A DNA stretch of 64,000 bases from Pseudomonas urmiensis (GCF_014268815.2 NZ_JABWRE020000001.1:4655001-4719000), one strand, 5' to 3'; positions 6,932-18,000 are shown, counted from the stretch's first letter. The notes: generated by a model not told the origin, from the sequence alone. Made by a program: numbers and translations.

Positions 6932-8704
6932 TCAAGGGCGCGGGGCGGCCGATGCCAGCAGCTCCTTGAGGATCGTCGCCGGATCGGCCCGCCGTTGCTG
7001 GCGGTACTCCCCGACGTGGCGGACGAACAGGGTGGCGCGGCTCTCCAGGCTCTTGCCCAGGACCGGCTTGAGATTGAGTTCTTGCTTGACCCGCTGGAAC
7101 TGCGCCTGGATCACCGCGTCGGTGTAGCGCGTGCCGCTGGCCAGGTTGTCGATATAGATCGCCACCGCGCCATCGAGGGCGCTGCGGCCGTTGGCGATGG
7201 CGGCGCCGTACATGCGCGCGCTGGTCTGATCGCCAGCCGCTTGCGCCTTGGCCTGGGTGTTGCGCAGGTTGGTCAGGCGAATGTTGTAGTTGTTGATGGT
7301 TTCGGCCACCAGGGCTGCGGACTGGATCAAGTTGCCGGCGGCCTCCTCGCGCTGCTGGGCGATCAGCGAGACGTTGCGCTTGAGCTCTTCATTGACCAGG
7401 CCCAGCTCGGCTTGCAGGCGCGGGTCGGTGGCGCTGGCGATGATCCCGTCCAGGCGCTTGGTCGGGTCCTGAGCGTCATCGATGGCATCGGTCAGGCTGG
7501 CCAGGCGACCCTCCTTTTGCCACTGCTCGAACAGTTCCTGATAACGCGAACGCGGCGCCGACAGCGCGCCAATGGCCAGGCGAAAACCGGTGGTCTCGTT
7601 GCGCTGCTCGGTGCCGTCGGCGCCAAACAGCGGGTACTCCCGGCGCATGCCAGTGAACAAAGTGCCCTCGCCTTCCAGGTAGTTGCCGCCCTTGACCACG
7701 AAGCCGCCATAAGCGCCCTGGCGGCGCCCGGCATGGACCAGCTGGAACGACTCCTGCACCATCTCCGCAGCGTTGCCGATCACATCGAACAAGCCCAACG
7801 GGTTAGGCAACTTGGTGCCGATTGGCAACAGTCGCGCAGCCTGGCCTGTGCCGCCGGCGACCTGGTTGAACACCGCCCAGTCGGCCAACGGCCCTTCGCT
7901 GTCGCTGCCCTCGACTTTGCGCGGGAACAAGCGGCCCTCCAGCTCCTGGCGACTGACCAGCGAGCCACCGCGCGCGGCGAACTCCCACTCCACCTCGGTC
8001 GGCAGGCGCACGAAGCCAGTGCCGCCATCTTCGGCTTTGCTACCACGGCCACTGACCGGCAACAGCGCGCGGTGATGCTGCATCAGCCAGGCGCTGTACA
8101 CCGCAGCGAAACGCTCGGCCTCAAAGCGCGACAGCTTGACCTTGGGCAGGCGCCCGGCCATGTCGGTGACTGGCGCGCACGCCGGCGGCTGCTCGCCACT
8201 GGCCAGCGCCTGGGCCTGGGCCATCACCTGGGCATACTGGCGGGCGGTGACTTCGTACTTGCCGATGAAATACATCATCGGTTTGAGCGGGCTTTTCGCG
8301 TCGACCTTGGGCAGGTTCGGCGAGACCTGCTGTTGCCACTGCGGGGCCAAGTCGGCCAGGCTGAACTGACCGTTGATGAAGTCGCGCCGATAGCCAGAAA
8401 TGAACGACTGCTTGTAGCCCGCCTCGCCTTCGCTGAAGGGGTAACCCAGGCTCACCTCACGATCGTCGAGGCTGCCTTGGGCCAATACATAGACAGGGCG
8501 GAAGACGATTTCGCCGCCACAGGGCAGCGGCAGGCTGACATCTCCGGCCAAGGGTTTGGGGTTGTCCAACTTGTCAGCGGCGAGCGGCTGGCCAGTTTCA
8601 GCCTTGGCAGCTGCCTTGGGCTGTTCATCCTCTGCCTGAGAGCAGGCGCCCAGGCTGAGGGTGGCTAGGATCAGGGCCAGCGCCCCGAGGCGAAATTCAG
8701 ACAT
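6932..8704 (-). CDS. tagR: TagR, periplasmic FGE-fold activator of the T6SS kinase PpkA
   Basis: 590 residues from the ATG at 8704. This start gives a clean signal sequence with lipobox LGAC (Cys21), whereas the longer frame would add 15 non-signal residues and overlap tagS further. The central formylglycine-generating-enzyme (FGE-sulfatase) fold shows RLPTEVEWEFAARGG, DVIGNAAEMVQESF, VKGGNYLEGEG and TTGFRLAIG. The last 200 residues are helical. In the H1 system TagR works upstream of PpkA in the periplasm to promote Fha phosphorylation. The FGE fold is thought to be non-catalytic there. It overlaps tagS by 8 bases. Confidence 0.93.
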   Translation of the reverse strand: MSEFRLGALALILATLSLGACSQAEDEQPKAAAKAETGQPLAADKLDNPKPLAGDVSLPLPCGGEIVFRPVYVLAQGSLDDREVSLGYPFSEGEAGYKQSFISGYRRDFINGQFSLADLAPQWQQQVSPNLPKVDAKSPLKPMMYFIGKYEVTARQYAQVMAQAQALASGEQPPACAPVTDMAGRLPKVKLSRFEAERFAAVYSAWLMQHHRALLPVSGRGSKAEDGGTGFVRLPTEVEWEFAARGGSLVSRQELEGRLFPRKVEGSDSEGPLADWAVFNQVAGGTGQAARLLPIGTKLPNPLGLFDVIGNAAEMVQESFQLVHAGRRQGAYGGFVVKGGNYLEGEGTLFTGMRREYPLFGADGTEQRNETTGFRLAIGALSAPRSRYQELFEQWQKEGRLASLTDAIDDAQDPTKRLDGIIASATDPRLQAELGLVNEELKRNVSLIAQQREEAAGNLIQSAALVAETINNYNIRLTNLRNTQAKAQAAGDQTSARMYGAAIANGRSALDGAVAIYIDNLASGTRYTDAVIQAQFQRVKQELNLKPVLGKSLESRATLFVRHVGEYRQQRRADPATILKELLASAAPRP

Positions 8705-9899
8705 CACGGATTCCTTCGCAAGCATCGATCCGCGCCACCCGCCAGCCACCCAGGGCGGCAGCCAAGGTGCTGGCCGAGAGGACGGCGAGCAGCGCGACGA
8801 GGTAGTGCAGGGGCAGCAGATGGCTGGCGTACTCGCCCGGCACCTGGGTGAACATTCGGTTCAGGCCGAGCTCGGCCAGGGCATACAACAGGCCGCCAAG
8901 GGCCGCGGCGAACACCCCGCTGTACAACGCCTGGAGCACCACGAACAGCAGCAGTGCGCCAGTGCCGAAGCCAAGCAGGCGTAGCACCGCCAACTCGCGC
9001 TGCTTGCGCTCGACCGCCGCCACCGCGCCTGCGCCGATGGCGGCGGTAGCACCAACGACAGCCAGGGCCGCGATGATCCAGAACACCAGGTCAAGGTTGC
9101 GGCTCAGCGACTGCACCTGGGCGATCTGCGCCGCCTGGGTCGACACCAGCCATTTGCGCTCGGCAAAGTACTGGCGCAGCGGCTCGACATCGTTCAGCGA
9201 GCGGGCATACAGGCGAAACGCCGGATACACCCGCTGGGTGGCATTGGCCTCGCGCTCACCGGCCCAGTCCAGGGCAGGCACGGCGCGGCCATCGCGATAA
9301 TCTTCGGCGGCCTCCAGCAGCGTCAGCGAGGCAAATAGTCCATCGCGTTCAAAGGCTGCCAGCGGCAACACCGCCAGCACCTGCAGCTCGCTCTGGCGCC
9401 ATTGCAACTGCCCCGCCTGCTGGCGGCTGAAGCTGGCCAGTAGCGAGTCACCGGCCTTGACCCCAAGCTTTTCTGCCGCAGTGAAGCTGAGCACCGCTTG
9501 TTGCAGGCCGGTTGGCACTGGCGCCCCTTGCAGCAACGGGTCACCGTCAGCGGTGGGAAGCATTTCCACCGTCACCGCACGGCCCTGTGCCGGTAGCCGC
9601 AACTCGGCTGTCGCGGCGATCTGCCGGGTCCGGGCAATGGCGAATGCCACCTCCTCGCGGGTAGCCAGATTGGCGATGAACGCGGCATCGAAACGACCAC
9701 CGCCCAAGGGGATGATTTCGCGCACGCCAGGATCGCGCTGCAAGCGCTCGGTCAGGCTGCCGACCAAGCCGAACTTGAGCCCGAACAGCACCAGCAGCGG
9801 CGCAATCACCGCCACCAGCGCCAACACGCTGCAGGCCGACAGCCGTGCATCGCTGCGATAGTCCTGCCAGGCCAGGCTGGCGATCAGCAGCGGGCGCAT
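8697..9899 (-). CDS. tagS: TagS, ABC-type permease (FtsX/MacB-like) of the T6SS signalling cascade
   Basis: 400 residues. One TM helix near residues 25-48, a large periplasmic domain (about 50-265) and three C-terminal TM helices (about 270-390) follow the FtsX/LolC plan. The C-terminal region carries AAVERKQRELAVLRLLGFG, the coupling-helix motif of that family. It pairs with the ATPase TagT; the start codon overlaps the tagT stop (ATGA). In H1-T6SS the TagST complex senses envelope perturbation and feeds TagR/PpkA. Confidence 0.93.
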   Translation of the reverse strand: MRPLLIASLAWQDYRSDARLSACSVLALVAVIAPLLVLFGLKFGLVGSLTERLQRDPGVREIIPLGGGRFDAAFIANLATREEVAFAIARTRQIAATAELRLPAQGRAVTVEMLPTADGDPLLQGAPVPTGLQQAVLSFTAAEKLGVKAGDSLLASFSRQQAGQLQWRQSELQVLAVLPLAAFERDGLFASLTLLEAAEDYRDGRAVPALDWAGEREANATQRVYPAFRLYARSLNDVEPLRQYFAERKWLVSTQAAQIAQVQSLSRNLDLVFWIIAALAVVGATAAIGAGAVAAVERKQRELAVLRLLGFGTGALLLFVVLQALYSGVFAAALGGLLYALAELGLNRMFTQVPGEYASHLLPLHYLVALLAVLSASTLAAALGGWRVARIDACEGIRDV

Positions 9900-10615
9900 C
9901 AGGCGGCCCTGCCCAAGGTCGCCGTGACACCACCATCGGCATCGCGCCGACAGCTCATGCGCAGCACCCGCAGGCCAGCGTCACGGGCCAGCTGTTCGTC
10001 GTGCGTGGCGATCACGCAGGTCACCCGGCGTGCCTCGGCCTGACGCAGCAACAGGCCCATGACCCGCTCGGCGTTGAGCGGATCCAGCGCCGCCGTCGGC
10101 TCATCGGCCAACAGCAGCACCGGCTGATGGGCCAGGGCGCGGGCGCAACTGACGCGCTGGCGTTGGCCGAGCGACAACGCCCCCGGGCGCTTTTCCAACT
10201 GGTCGTGGACATCCAGCGCTTGCGCCAGGCGCTCGACACTGCCGTCCTCGTCCAGCCCCAGCAGTTGCCGAGGCAGGCGAATATTGCCGCGCACATCGAG
10301 AAAGCCCAACAGCCCACCGGCCTGCAACACATAGCCCAGATGGCGGCTACGCAAGGCGGCCAGACGGTCGAGCCGATGACTGCGCCAGAGCCCGGCGATA
10401 TCTTCCTCGCGGCCATCGAGGGCGAGGCCGAATGCCTGCGCAGCATCAGGTTCGAGCACCAGCGCGAGCAGGTCGAGCAAGGTGCTTTTGCCACAGCCAC
10501 TGGGGCCGACCAACGCCACCCGCTCACCCGCCGACAAGCACAGCCGCTCGATCTCCAGGCTGTAGCGCTGGCTACCCTCGCCACGCGTCTTGCGCACCTC
10601 GTGCAGGTTGATCAT
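9899..10615 (-). CDS. tagT: TagT, ABC transporter ATPase of the T6SS signalling cascade
   Basis: 238 residues from the ATG at 10615, whose A is the last base of the ppkA stop (ATGA); a GTG at 10618 is in frame. The Walker A motif is GPSGCGKST, the signature LSLGQRQR (a variant of LSGGQ), Walker B LLLADEPTAALD and the switch His in ATHDEQLA. It belongs to the LolD/MacB-type ATPases and partners TagS. Confidence 0.94.
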   Translation of the reverse strand: MINLHEVRKTRGEGSQRYSLEIERLCLSAGERVALVGPSGCGKSTLLDLLALVLEPDAAQAFGLALDGREEDIAGLWRSHRLDRLAALRSRHLGYVLQAGGLLGFLDVRGNIRLPRQLLGLDEDGSVERLAQALDVHDQLEKRPGALSLGQRQRVSCARALAHQPVLLLADEPTAALDPLNAERVMGLLLRQAEARRVTCVIATHDEQLARDAGLRVLRMSCRRDADGGVTATLGRAA

Positions 10616-13600
10616 CACGGCAGCGTCGACAGCGGGACACGATACAAGGCGTCACCCGGCTCGGCGTTGCCGAAACGCACCCAGTTGGCCATGTCGTTGT
10701 GGAAGGTTTCGTAGAGACGGATCTTCGAGTCGAGCTCGTCGATGAAGTCTTGCTGCTCGGCGACCGACAGCGACAGCCATAGGTCCTGGCTCATGCTCAG
10801 CGACTTGCTGCGGTACGGCAGCCCTTCCAGGTACTCGCCGAGCACACCGCTCTGGGCCAGATTGGTGCCCTTGCTCAGTGCCCCAGGATCGCGGCTCATG
10901 TAGGCACTGGCGCTGGCGATCTCATTGAAGAAATCGCCAGGCGAGCTACGGGTCTTGCGCGCGGCATCGACGATCAGCTTGAGCGACTGCTGCAAATCGT
11001 TGAGCTGCAGCTTGGTCAGCATCACGCACACCTGCAAGGTGGGCAGCGCAGGGTTGGTCAGGTCGCGGTCGGCGGTCCAGGCGCTGACCAGTTGCGGCGC
11101 CTGGCTGGCGCTTTGGCGGCCAAGGAAATCCATGTGCATGGCATAGCCGATGGCCTGCGACTTGGCAGCCAGGCTCGACGCCGAGGTCAGCAATGGCACC
11201 GGCTGGGGCTGCTGGCTACGCACCTGGTGGACCAACTCGGCGAAGGTCGAGCCGATCTCGCGCACGCGCTCGCCAAAGGCGTTGACGTCACCGCCGGGCA
11301 CCGACACATACAGGTCGCCGATCTGCGGGTTGCTGTCGGCCGTCAGCACCCGGTACTGCTGCTCGGCGCCTGCATGATTCTTCTGCCCCGCCGGGGTGCG
11401 CAAGTGCAGGGCGTAGATCTTGATCTGCTTGCTCAAGGCGGCCTGGCGCACCTCGGCCTCGTTCATCTGGGTGCTGCTGTAGGGGTCGTTCTTGCGCAGC
11501 GCGCCGGCATCGCTGACCAACAGCACGATGCGCCCGCCATAGCCGTTCCAGTCCATGCCTTCAACGGCCTGCATGACCCCGGCAAAGGCATCTTCATTGA
11601 ACGAGTGACTGGACACGCTGGTGGCCTTCACTTGCGCCGCAGCCTTGAGGAAGCGCGCCGGATCGCGGCCCTGCTCCAGGCTCACCAGGGTCTTGCTCAG
11701 GTAGTCCAGCCCCGGGGTGCGCTTGGTGCTATTGCGAAAGCCGATCAGGCCAAAGCTGACGCTGTCCAGCTCGCCACGTGCAGCCAACTGCTGTTGCAGC
11801 TCGCTGACCACTTGGCGCACGCGGTCGATGTAGGGCTGCATGGAAACCGAGGTGTCCACCACCAGCACGATACCGGTGCGAAACGCCTTGCCATCGGCAC
11901 CCGCCACCCCGGCGGCCTTTGGCGCCGTGTCGCGGGCGCTGGCGCCGGGGTCGATCGAGGCGATGTTGAGCAGTTGCACCGGCTGGCCCTGGGCATCGAA
12001 GCTTTCGCGGAAATCGAAGATCGGCATCAGGTAGAACTGCTCTTGCGGCACGGCGCTGGCAGTCGGCTCCAAGGCCATGACCTGCGGCACCTGGTCGGGA
12101 TGGTTCTGCGCCTTGAGCAACTGCTCGCGCGCCTGGCCGGTGTCATCGAGCAGGCGCTGCACGTCGTCGGCATTGCGCATGAACATCACCGGTGAGCGGC
12201 CGGAACGCTCGGTGAGCTTGAGCACCAGGCTTTGTTTCCAATCGCTGCTCGCGCTGGCCGGCAACCAGCCATCGCGCTGACCATCGCTGGAGCTGCCGAC
12301 CTCGATCCACGGCTTACCGTCGACCTCCTTGCGTTGGTAGACATAGAGCACGCTGAACGCTGGCAAACGCTCGCCAGCACTGCCGTCAGGCTGATCGAGC
12401 AGCTGCGCGCCGGGCTGGCTGAGCACACGCTGGTACAGGGTCTTCTTGCCGGGCATCAGCAAAGGCCGCTGGTCATCGACGGCGGCGAGCGGTGTGCGCT
12501 CAGGCGCAGTTTGACCGGCTGTCTGCGCCACCGGCGATTGCTCTTGCGGCGCCTGCGCTGCGGGCTGCTGGTCGCCGCCAAGCAGCCAGAAGAACGCGCC
12601 ACCAAGGCCCAGCGCAGCGGCAATGGCCAAGGCCAGGACCGCCTTGGCGGGTTTATTCGATGCCGATTTGGCAGCTGGCGCAGGGGCGCGGTCGACAGTG
12701 GCGGCGCTAACCGGCTCGGGCGCTGGCGGCGCCTTGGGGATCTCGATAGACACCGGCGTCAGCCCGGCCAGATCTGGCTTGGCCGGTGCCACTGGCGGCA
12801 GCGGCAGCGGCAGCGGGCGGATGACAGTGCTGTCAGTACTTTCTACCGGCAAGCGGTCAAGCGCTGCCAGCAAGGCGGCAGCGTCGGCGAAACGCTCATT
12901 CGGGTCCTTGGCCAGAAGCCCGCGCAAGATGTCCTGGTAACGGCCATGCTCGATGGGCAGTTCCGGCAGTGGCTCGGTGAGGTGCGCCAACGCCGTGGAC
13001 AGCGCATCGGTGCCGTTGTACGGCAGCTTGCCGACCAGGATTTCATACAGCACCACGCCCAACGCGTAGAGGTCGGCGCGGCCGTCGATCTCAAGCCCGC
13101 GGGCTTGTTCCGGGCTCATGTAGCTGGGTGTGCCCACAGCAAACCCAGCCTGGGTGAACTGGGTGCGATCATCCAGCGACTTGGCGATGCCGAAGTCCGA
13201 CAGCACGGCGGTGCCATCGGCGCGGAACAGGATGTTGGCCGGTTTGACGTCACGGTGCACCAGCCCCTGGGCGTGGGCATAGCCCAGCGCCTGGGCGATC
13301 TGGCGCACATACAACAGGCCCTGCTGCGGCGTCAGGCCGTCAGCGATGCGCTCCTTGAGCGTACCGCTGGGCAGAAACTCCATGGCCATGTAGTACAGCT
13401 CGCCCACATTGCCGATGTCGTGAATGGTGGCGATGTGCGGATGCGCCAAGCGGGCCAGGGTACGGCCTTCGCGCAAGAACCGCTCGCAGAAGGTCGGGTC
13501 GGCGGCCAGGCTCGCGGCCATGACCTTCAACGCCACCTTGCGCTGCAGTGAGCGCTGGGTGGCCAGGTAGACGCTGGCCATGGCGCCTTGGCCAATCTCG

Positions 13601-13635
13601 CCGTCGATGTCGAATCCGGGGATGTGCATGTCCAT
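10615..13635 (-). CDS. ppkA: PpkA, transmembrane Ser/Thr kinase with VWA domain
   Basis: 1006 residues. The kinase domain (about 8-265) has the Gly loop GEIGQGAMASVY, Lys37 in VALKV, Asp129 in LVHRDVKPAN, Asp147 in SDFGIAKS and the activation segment TPSYMSPEQ. A proline/alanine-rich linker leads to one TM helix (about 335-357, LALAIAAALGLGGAFFWLL). The periplasmic part contains a von Willebrand A domain with MIDAS sequence DTSVSM near residue 590. In H1-T6SS, PpkA phosphorylates Fha to trigger assembly. Genes for its antagonist phosphatase and its activators flank it in one operon. Confidence 0.95.
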   Translation of the reverse strand: MDMHIPGFDIDGEIGQGAMASVYLATQRSLQRKVALKVMAASLAADPTFCERFLREGRTLARLAHPHIATIHDIGNVGELYYMAMEFLPSGTLKERIADGLTPQQGLLYVRQIAQALGYAHAQGLVHRDVKPANILFRADGTAVLSDFGIAKSLDDRTQFTQAGFAVGTPSYMSPEQARGLEIDGRADLYALGVVLYEILVGKLPYNGTDALSTALAHLTEPLPELPIEHGRYQDILRGLLAKDPNERFADAAALLAALDRLPVESTDSTVIRPLPLPLPPVAPAKPDLAGLTPVSIEIPKAPPAPEPVSAATVDRAPAPAAKSASNKPAKAVLALAIAAALGLGGAFFWLLGGDQQPAAQAPQEQSPVAQTAGQTAPERTPLAAVDDQRPLLMPGKKTLYQRVLSQPGAQLLDQPDGSAGERLPAFSVLYVYQRKEVDGKPWIEVGSSSDGQRDGWLPASASSDWKQSLVLKLTERSGRSPVMFMRNADDVQRLLDDTGQAREQLLKAQNHPDQVPQVMALEPTASAVPQEQFYLMPIFDFRESFDAQGQPVQLLNIASIDPGASARDTAPKAAGVAGADGKAFRTGIVLVVDTSVSMQPYIDRVRQVVSELQQQLAARGELDSVSFGLIGFRNSTKRTPGLDYLSKTLVSLEQGRDPARFLKAAAQVKATSVSSHSFNEDAFAGVMQAVEGMDWNGYGGRIVLLVSDAGALRKNDPYSSTQMNEAEVRQAALSKQIKIYALHLRTPAGQKNHAGAEQQYRVLTADSNPQIGDLYVSVPGGDVNAFGERVREIGSTFAELVHQVRSQQPQPVPLLTSASSLAAKSQAIGYAMHMDFLGRQSASQAPQLVSAWTADRDLTNPALPTLQVCVMLTKLQLNDLQQSLKLIVDAARKTRSSPGDFFNEIASASAYMSRDPGALSKGTNLAQSGVLGEYLEGLPYRSKSLSMSQDLWLSLSVAEQQDFIDELDSKIRLYETFHNDMANWVRFGNAEPGDALYRVPLSTLP

Positions 13636-13642
13636 GCTCTGT

Positions 13643-14362
13643 TCAGTTCGCCTTTACGACCACAGCGGTGATGTTGTCCGGCGCGCCACGGGTCAGGCCC
13701 AGATGGACGAGGCTGCGCACCACTTGGTAGGGGTCGGCGTGGCCGAGCACTTCGGCGATCTCGTGATCTTCGGCGGTCTTGTTCAGGCCATCGCTGCACA
13801 GCAGGTAGGTATCGCCCGGCTGCACCTGCAAGGTGACGGCCTGCAGCTCGAGGTGATCCTCGACGCCAATGGCGCGGGTGACGATGTTTCCGCGTGGGTG
13901 CACGCGCGCCTCGGCCTCGTTGAGCAGGCCACTGTCCTGCAGTTCCTGGACGTAGCTGTGGTCGTGGGACAGGCGCTCTATGCTGCCATCGCGAAGGCGG
14001 TACAGCCGACTGTCGCCGGCCCACAGGCCAATCGCCTGGTCACCGCGTGCGGCCAGCACGACGACGGTACTGCCCATCATCGCCACGCCCCGGCGCAGCG
14101 TTTCCTCGCGCACCGTGCCATTGACCCAGGCCAGCCCGTCGCGCACCTCATCGACAAATTCGCCCAAGCCGTCGAGCATCGGCAGACTGCGCAGGCTGTC
14201 CACCGCCAGGCTGCTGACATAATCGCCCGCCGCATGCCCGCCCATGCCGTCGGCCACCGCCCACAAGCCCGCCCAGGTCAATTCCAGGCAGGCGTCTTCG
14301 TTGATCTTGCGGACCATGCCGACATGGCTGTAACTGGCCGCGGTGTAATGCATGGCGGTCAT
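13643..14362 (-). CDS. pppA: PppA, PP2C-type Ser/Thr phosphatase
   Basis: 239 residues from the ATG at 14362, which overlaps the tagF stop (ATGA); a TTG at 14368 would add two residues. PP2C metal-binding motifs are present: INEDA, VADGMGGHAAGD, AGDSRLYRLRDG, LCSDGLN and the C-terminal GAPDNITAVVV. It dephosphorylates Fha and so turns the T6SS off after firing. It sits directly before ppkA, the usual kinase/phosphatase arrangement. Confidence 0.95.
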   Translation of the reverse strand: MTAMHYTAASYSHVGMVRKINEDACLELTWAGLWAVADGMGGHAAGDYVSSLAVDSLRSLPMLDGLGEFVDEVRDGLAWVNGTVREETLRRGVAMMGSTVVVLAARGDQAIGLWAGDSRLYRLRDGSIERLSHDHSYVQELQDSGLLNEAEARVHPRGNIVTRAIGVEDHLELQAVTLQVQPGDTYLLCSDGLNKTAEDHEIAEVLGHADPYQVVRSLVHLGLTRGAPDNITAVVVKAN

Positions 14363-15015
14363 CTGCAATCTACCTCGTTGCCCAGGAGATACCCGGCGAA
14401 ATCCTCACTGCGCGGCAACCCCACGCAGCGCATCAGGCCGGCGGCGATCCGCTCCGAACCCCTGCCCCACCACAGGCTCATGCCCTCGCAGGCACACTCG
14501 GCCAGGGCCAGTGCACGCCCTTCAGGGGTGGTGACGTGCAGCCTGCGCATCCCAGTGAACGAAGCCCGTGCGCCCGGCAGCTGGGGGCTGGCACCTGGGA
14601 AAGGCCGCAAGGCCGCCTCGAACTGTTCAAACGAAGCCTGCGGCTCAAGCGTTGCCAGCAGATCGCTCTCCACCTGCTCGAACCACTCATCCCCCCCAGA
14701 CACTGCGGCTGCCAGCGACTCACCCGGTGCCAGTAGCTGCGCCACAGTCAGCGGAAAATAGCGCCCGACCCGGTCGATGCTCGGCATTACCACGCCGACC
14801 ACCGGCGACTCGCCGCATACCCCCGGCGCCAGGGCAAAGCGCCACAGTGGGCTGACCAGATACGCCTGCAACCACTGCTCGCCCAACTGCTGCTGGCTGG
14901 CCTGCAGCCCCGCCGCCAGCCATTGATCCCAGGGCTGGATGAAGCTCTGCGGCAAACCGCGACTGACAAAATCGCCGCGACTGGCGAGCTTGCCGTAGAA
15001 GCCGAAATCGTTCAC
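14359..15015 (-). CDS. tagF: TagF, post-translational repressor of T6SS
   Basis: 218 residues starting at a GTG at 15015 that overlaps the tssM stop (GTGA). The family signature is at the N-terminus: GFYGKLASRGDFVSRGLP, then SPLWRFALAPG and MPSIDRVGRYFPLTVAQ. TagF proteins (DUF2094) hold the H1-T6SS inactive independently of PpkA/PppA. There is no fusion to PppA here, unlike in some other species. Confidence 0.94.
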   Translation of the reverse strand: MNDFGFYGKLASRGDFVSRGLPQSFIQPWDQWLAAGLQASQQQLGEQWLQAYLVSPLWRFALAPGVCGESPVVGVVMPSIDRVGRYFPLTVAQLLAPGESLAAAVSGGDEWFEQVESDLLATLEPQASFEQFEAALRPFPGASPQLPGARASFTGMRRLHVTTPEGRALALAECACEGMSLWWGRGSERIAAGLMRCVGLPRSEDFAGYLLGNEVDCR

Positions 15016-18000
15016 AGGCGCTCCGGCAGGCTGAAGCCACTGACGCGGCTGCGGAACGGGTTGAACGCGCTGCTGGCGCGCAGCTCGTACGAGACACTGG
15101 CACCATCGACGCGCAGACGCAGGTTGAAGCGCTCAGGCGAGCCGGCGGCGACCAGGTCGGACTGATCGAGCAGGCGGAACCAGGCCCACGGCCCCTCCAT
15201 GGTCAGCCCGGAGCGGCCGCTGGCGGCAGGCGGCGAGATCGACAGCCGGACCACGCCAATGCTGTTGGGATTAGGCCATTGCAGCGCTACCGGCCGGCTC
15301 GGGCCGTGGTCATAGCTGACCTGCTGGCCATCCAGATCGAGCAAGAACTGGGTGATCGAGGCATCCATCGCCACCGGTTTGAGCTCGAAGCGTACCCCCG
15401 GCTGCATGCCGCCGCTGGCACGGAAGTAGGCATCGCGAATGGCGGCGGCGCGCTGGAAGGTGGCCAGGACGTTGCTGTTGATACCCAGCTTCTGCGCCGC
15501 CCCCGGCTGCCAGCTCCACGGCGTCGAGGAGGTGTTGACGTAGGGTTGCAGGTATTTGCGGAAGTAGTTGTCCATTACCCCGCCCACCCCAAAGAACTGA
15601 CCAAAATCTTCCAGGGTGGCATCGCGCGCACTGCCGGCCACTAGCGGATAACGGCCACTGAGCGACTGGCGGTAGACGTTGAGCACTTCGCTGTTCCAGG
15701 CGGCATTGAGCTGGTTGCGCACCCCACCCATGACAATGGTGTGGGTCGAGCCGAGCACCGAACTCACCAGGTTCTGCACCACCTCGGGCTGACGTGCAGC
15801 GCCCAGGGCGACACGCTGCGCAGTGGCCTGGGCCTGGTTCTTGGCTTCGCCCAGCAGCGCGTCGCCACTGGCGCCAACCATGGCGCTGACCTGCACGTAC
15901 AGGGCATTGAGGTCGCTGAGCAGTGCATCGATGGCCGCTGGCTGGCCTTCGCTGGTTTCCACCAGGGTGGCCAGCTCGGCGAAGTGCGCGGTCACCGGGT
16001 CCAGCTCACGCGCGGCGGGGTCGTCGCTGGGTAGCGGCGCATCACCCAACAGACCGCCCAGGCGCTGACGCAGCTGATCGACCCCGGCCTGCTCGGCCTT
16101 GGCCTGGACCTTGTCGAGGCTGGTCGGCTGCGCCAGGTTGGTTTGCTTGGCCGCCGCCTGCAGTAACTTCTTCATCGGCGAGGTCGGACCGGACAGCACC
16201 CGCAGCACATCTGCGGCCTGCCCGACACTGGTGATCGGCACGAAGTCGAGGTCGGCCAGCAGCGCATCCCAATGGCGGATATAGTCCTGGTAATACAGTT
16301 GCAGCACATCGGCGGCCAACCGCTTGGCATCGCCCGACTCGCTGGCCTCGCGGCCCAGCACCCAGCGCTCTTCGGCCAGCGTCTCGCTGTGCGCAAGGCT
16401 CGCAGCGAGAAACGCCTTGCGGTAGCCCTCGACGGAGAAGATGCCCGGCAGCGGCTCGTCCAACGGCTTGCCGCTCTTGCGTCGGAACACCAGCGCCGCA
16501 TCGCGCCCGGCAGCGTCGCTGATGCGAAAATCGCTGACCCCAGCCGGCAGTTTCTGCCGCTTGACCCGGTCATAGACGCGCTGGGCTACCGGCAACTGCT
16601 GCAGTTGGCGGCGCACGTCCTCGACCAGGCGTTGGTCCAGGCGGGCATTTGGCGGCCGGCGCTCGAACAGCGCCTGCAAGTGCTGCTCAAGGGCCTGGCG
16701 CTGCTCGGGCGCCAGGTCGCGCGGCAGACTGCGCTCCCAATCGAGGCTGATCCAGGCCTTGATGAACTCAGGGTCGTAATGCTCGCTGTCGGCGAGCATC
16801 AGGTAAGCCTTGAGGCCCTCGTAGAGGTAATCGGACGGGCCACCGGCATACAGCTGCTCCTCGATGCGTGTCACCAGCCGGGGGGCGAACACAGCGATCA
16901 GCAATTTGCGATAGACGCTGTTCGATTCGCCTTCGAGCATATCGCCCTGGTACAGCCCCAGGCCCTCGGCCCAGCTCGGCGGGTTGTCGGCCAGGCCGCG
17001 CACGGCATTGAGCAGCCCCAGCACTTCAAGCACGTTGCGCTGCGCCGGGCTCAGCGCCTGCACACTCCTGCCCAACGGCTTGAGCCGGCTGTCGACTTCG
17101 GCGATGTACTGCTGGTTGGCGCGATAGCTGAGGGTCCACAAGGTGCCGACCACCAGCACCAGGGCCACGCTCAGGGCCAACGCGCCGCGGGCGATCCACT
17201 TGCGCCGGCGCTCGACCTGCGGGTTGCTGCCGACCAGCCCGCGCTCGGCGAAGGCTACGGCGCTGAACAGGCGCTCGATGAAATAACTGCGGCCGGTACC
17301 GCTCTGGCGGGCCAGGTGGGCACGATCCAGGCCCATGCTCTGGGCCATGCTGCCGATCAGCCGGTCGATCGGGCTGCCTTCCTGGGTACCGCTGGTGAAG
17401 TAGACGCCGCGCAGCAGCGCGCGGTCTTCGAAGGCGTTGGGTTTGAACACGCCATCGAGGAAGGTCTTGAGGTTGCCGCGCAAGGCCGCGAACTGCTGCA
17501 CGAAGCCGTACACCAAGTCACGCCTGGCCGGGTCGCGCTCCTGTTGCAGGCGCTCGACCAGACGCTGGTTGAGGCGCTGCTCGAGCAATGCGAACTCGCT
17601 GCCGAACTGGGCCAGCGGGCCTTCGCCGTGCTGGCCGTCGTCCAGGCCAAAGGTCATGCCCCAGACCTGGGCGCGCTCGTCCTTGCCGAGGTTGTCGAAG
17701 AACTCCATGAAGCCCGGCACCAAGTCGAGCTTGGTCAGCATCAGGTAGATCGGGAAGCGCACGCCCAACTGGCTGTACAGCTCCTGGATCCGCGTGCGGA
17801 TCGCCACGGCATGCGCGGCGCGCTCGGCCTCGCTGCCCAGCAGCAGGTCAGACAGGCTGATGGCGATGAACGCGCCATCGATGGGCCGGCGCGAGCGCTG
17901 GTTCTTCAGCAGGTCGAGAAAGCCCAGCCAGGCCGCCTTGTCGACTTGCGCGTGGCTGTCCTGGGTGGTGTAGCGGCCAGCGGTGTCGAGCAGCACCGCC

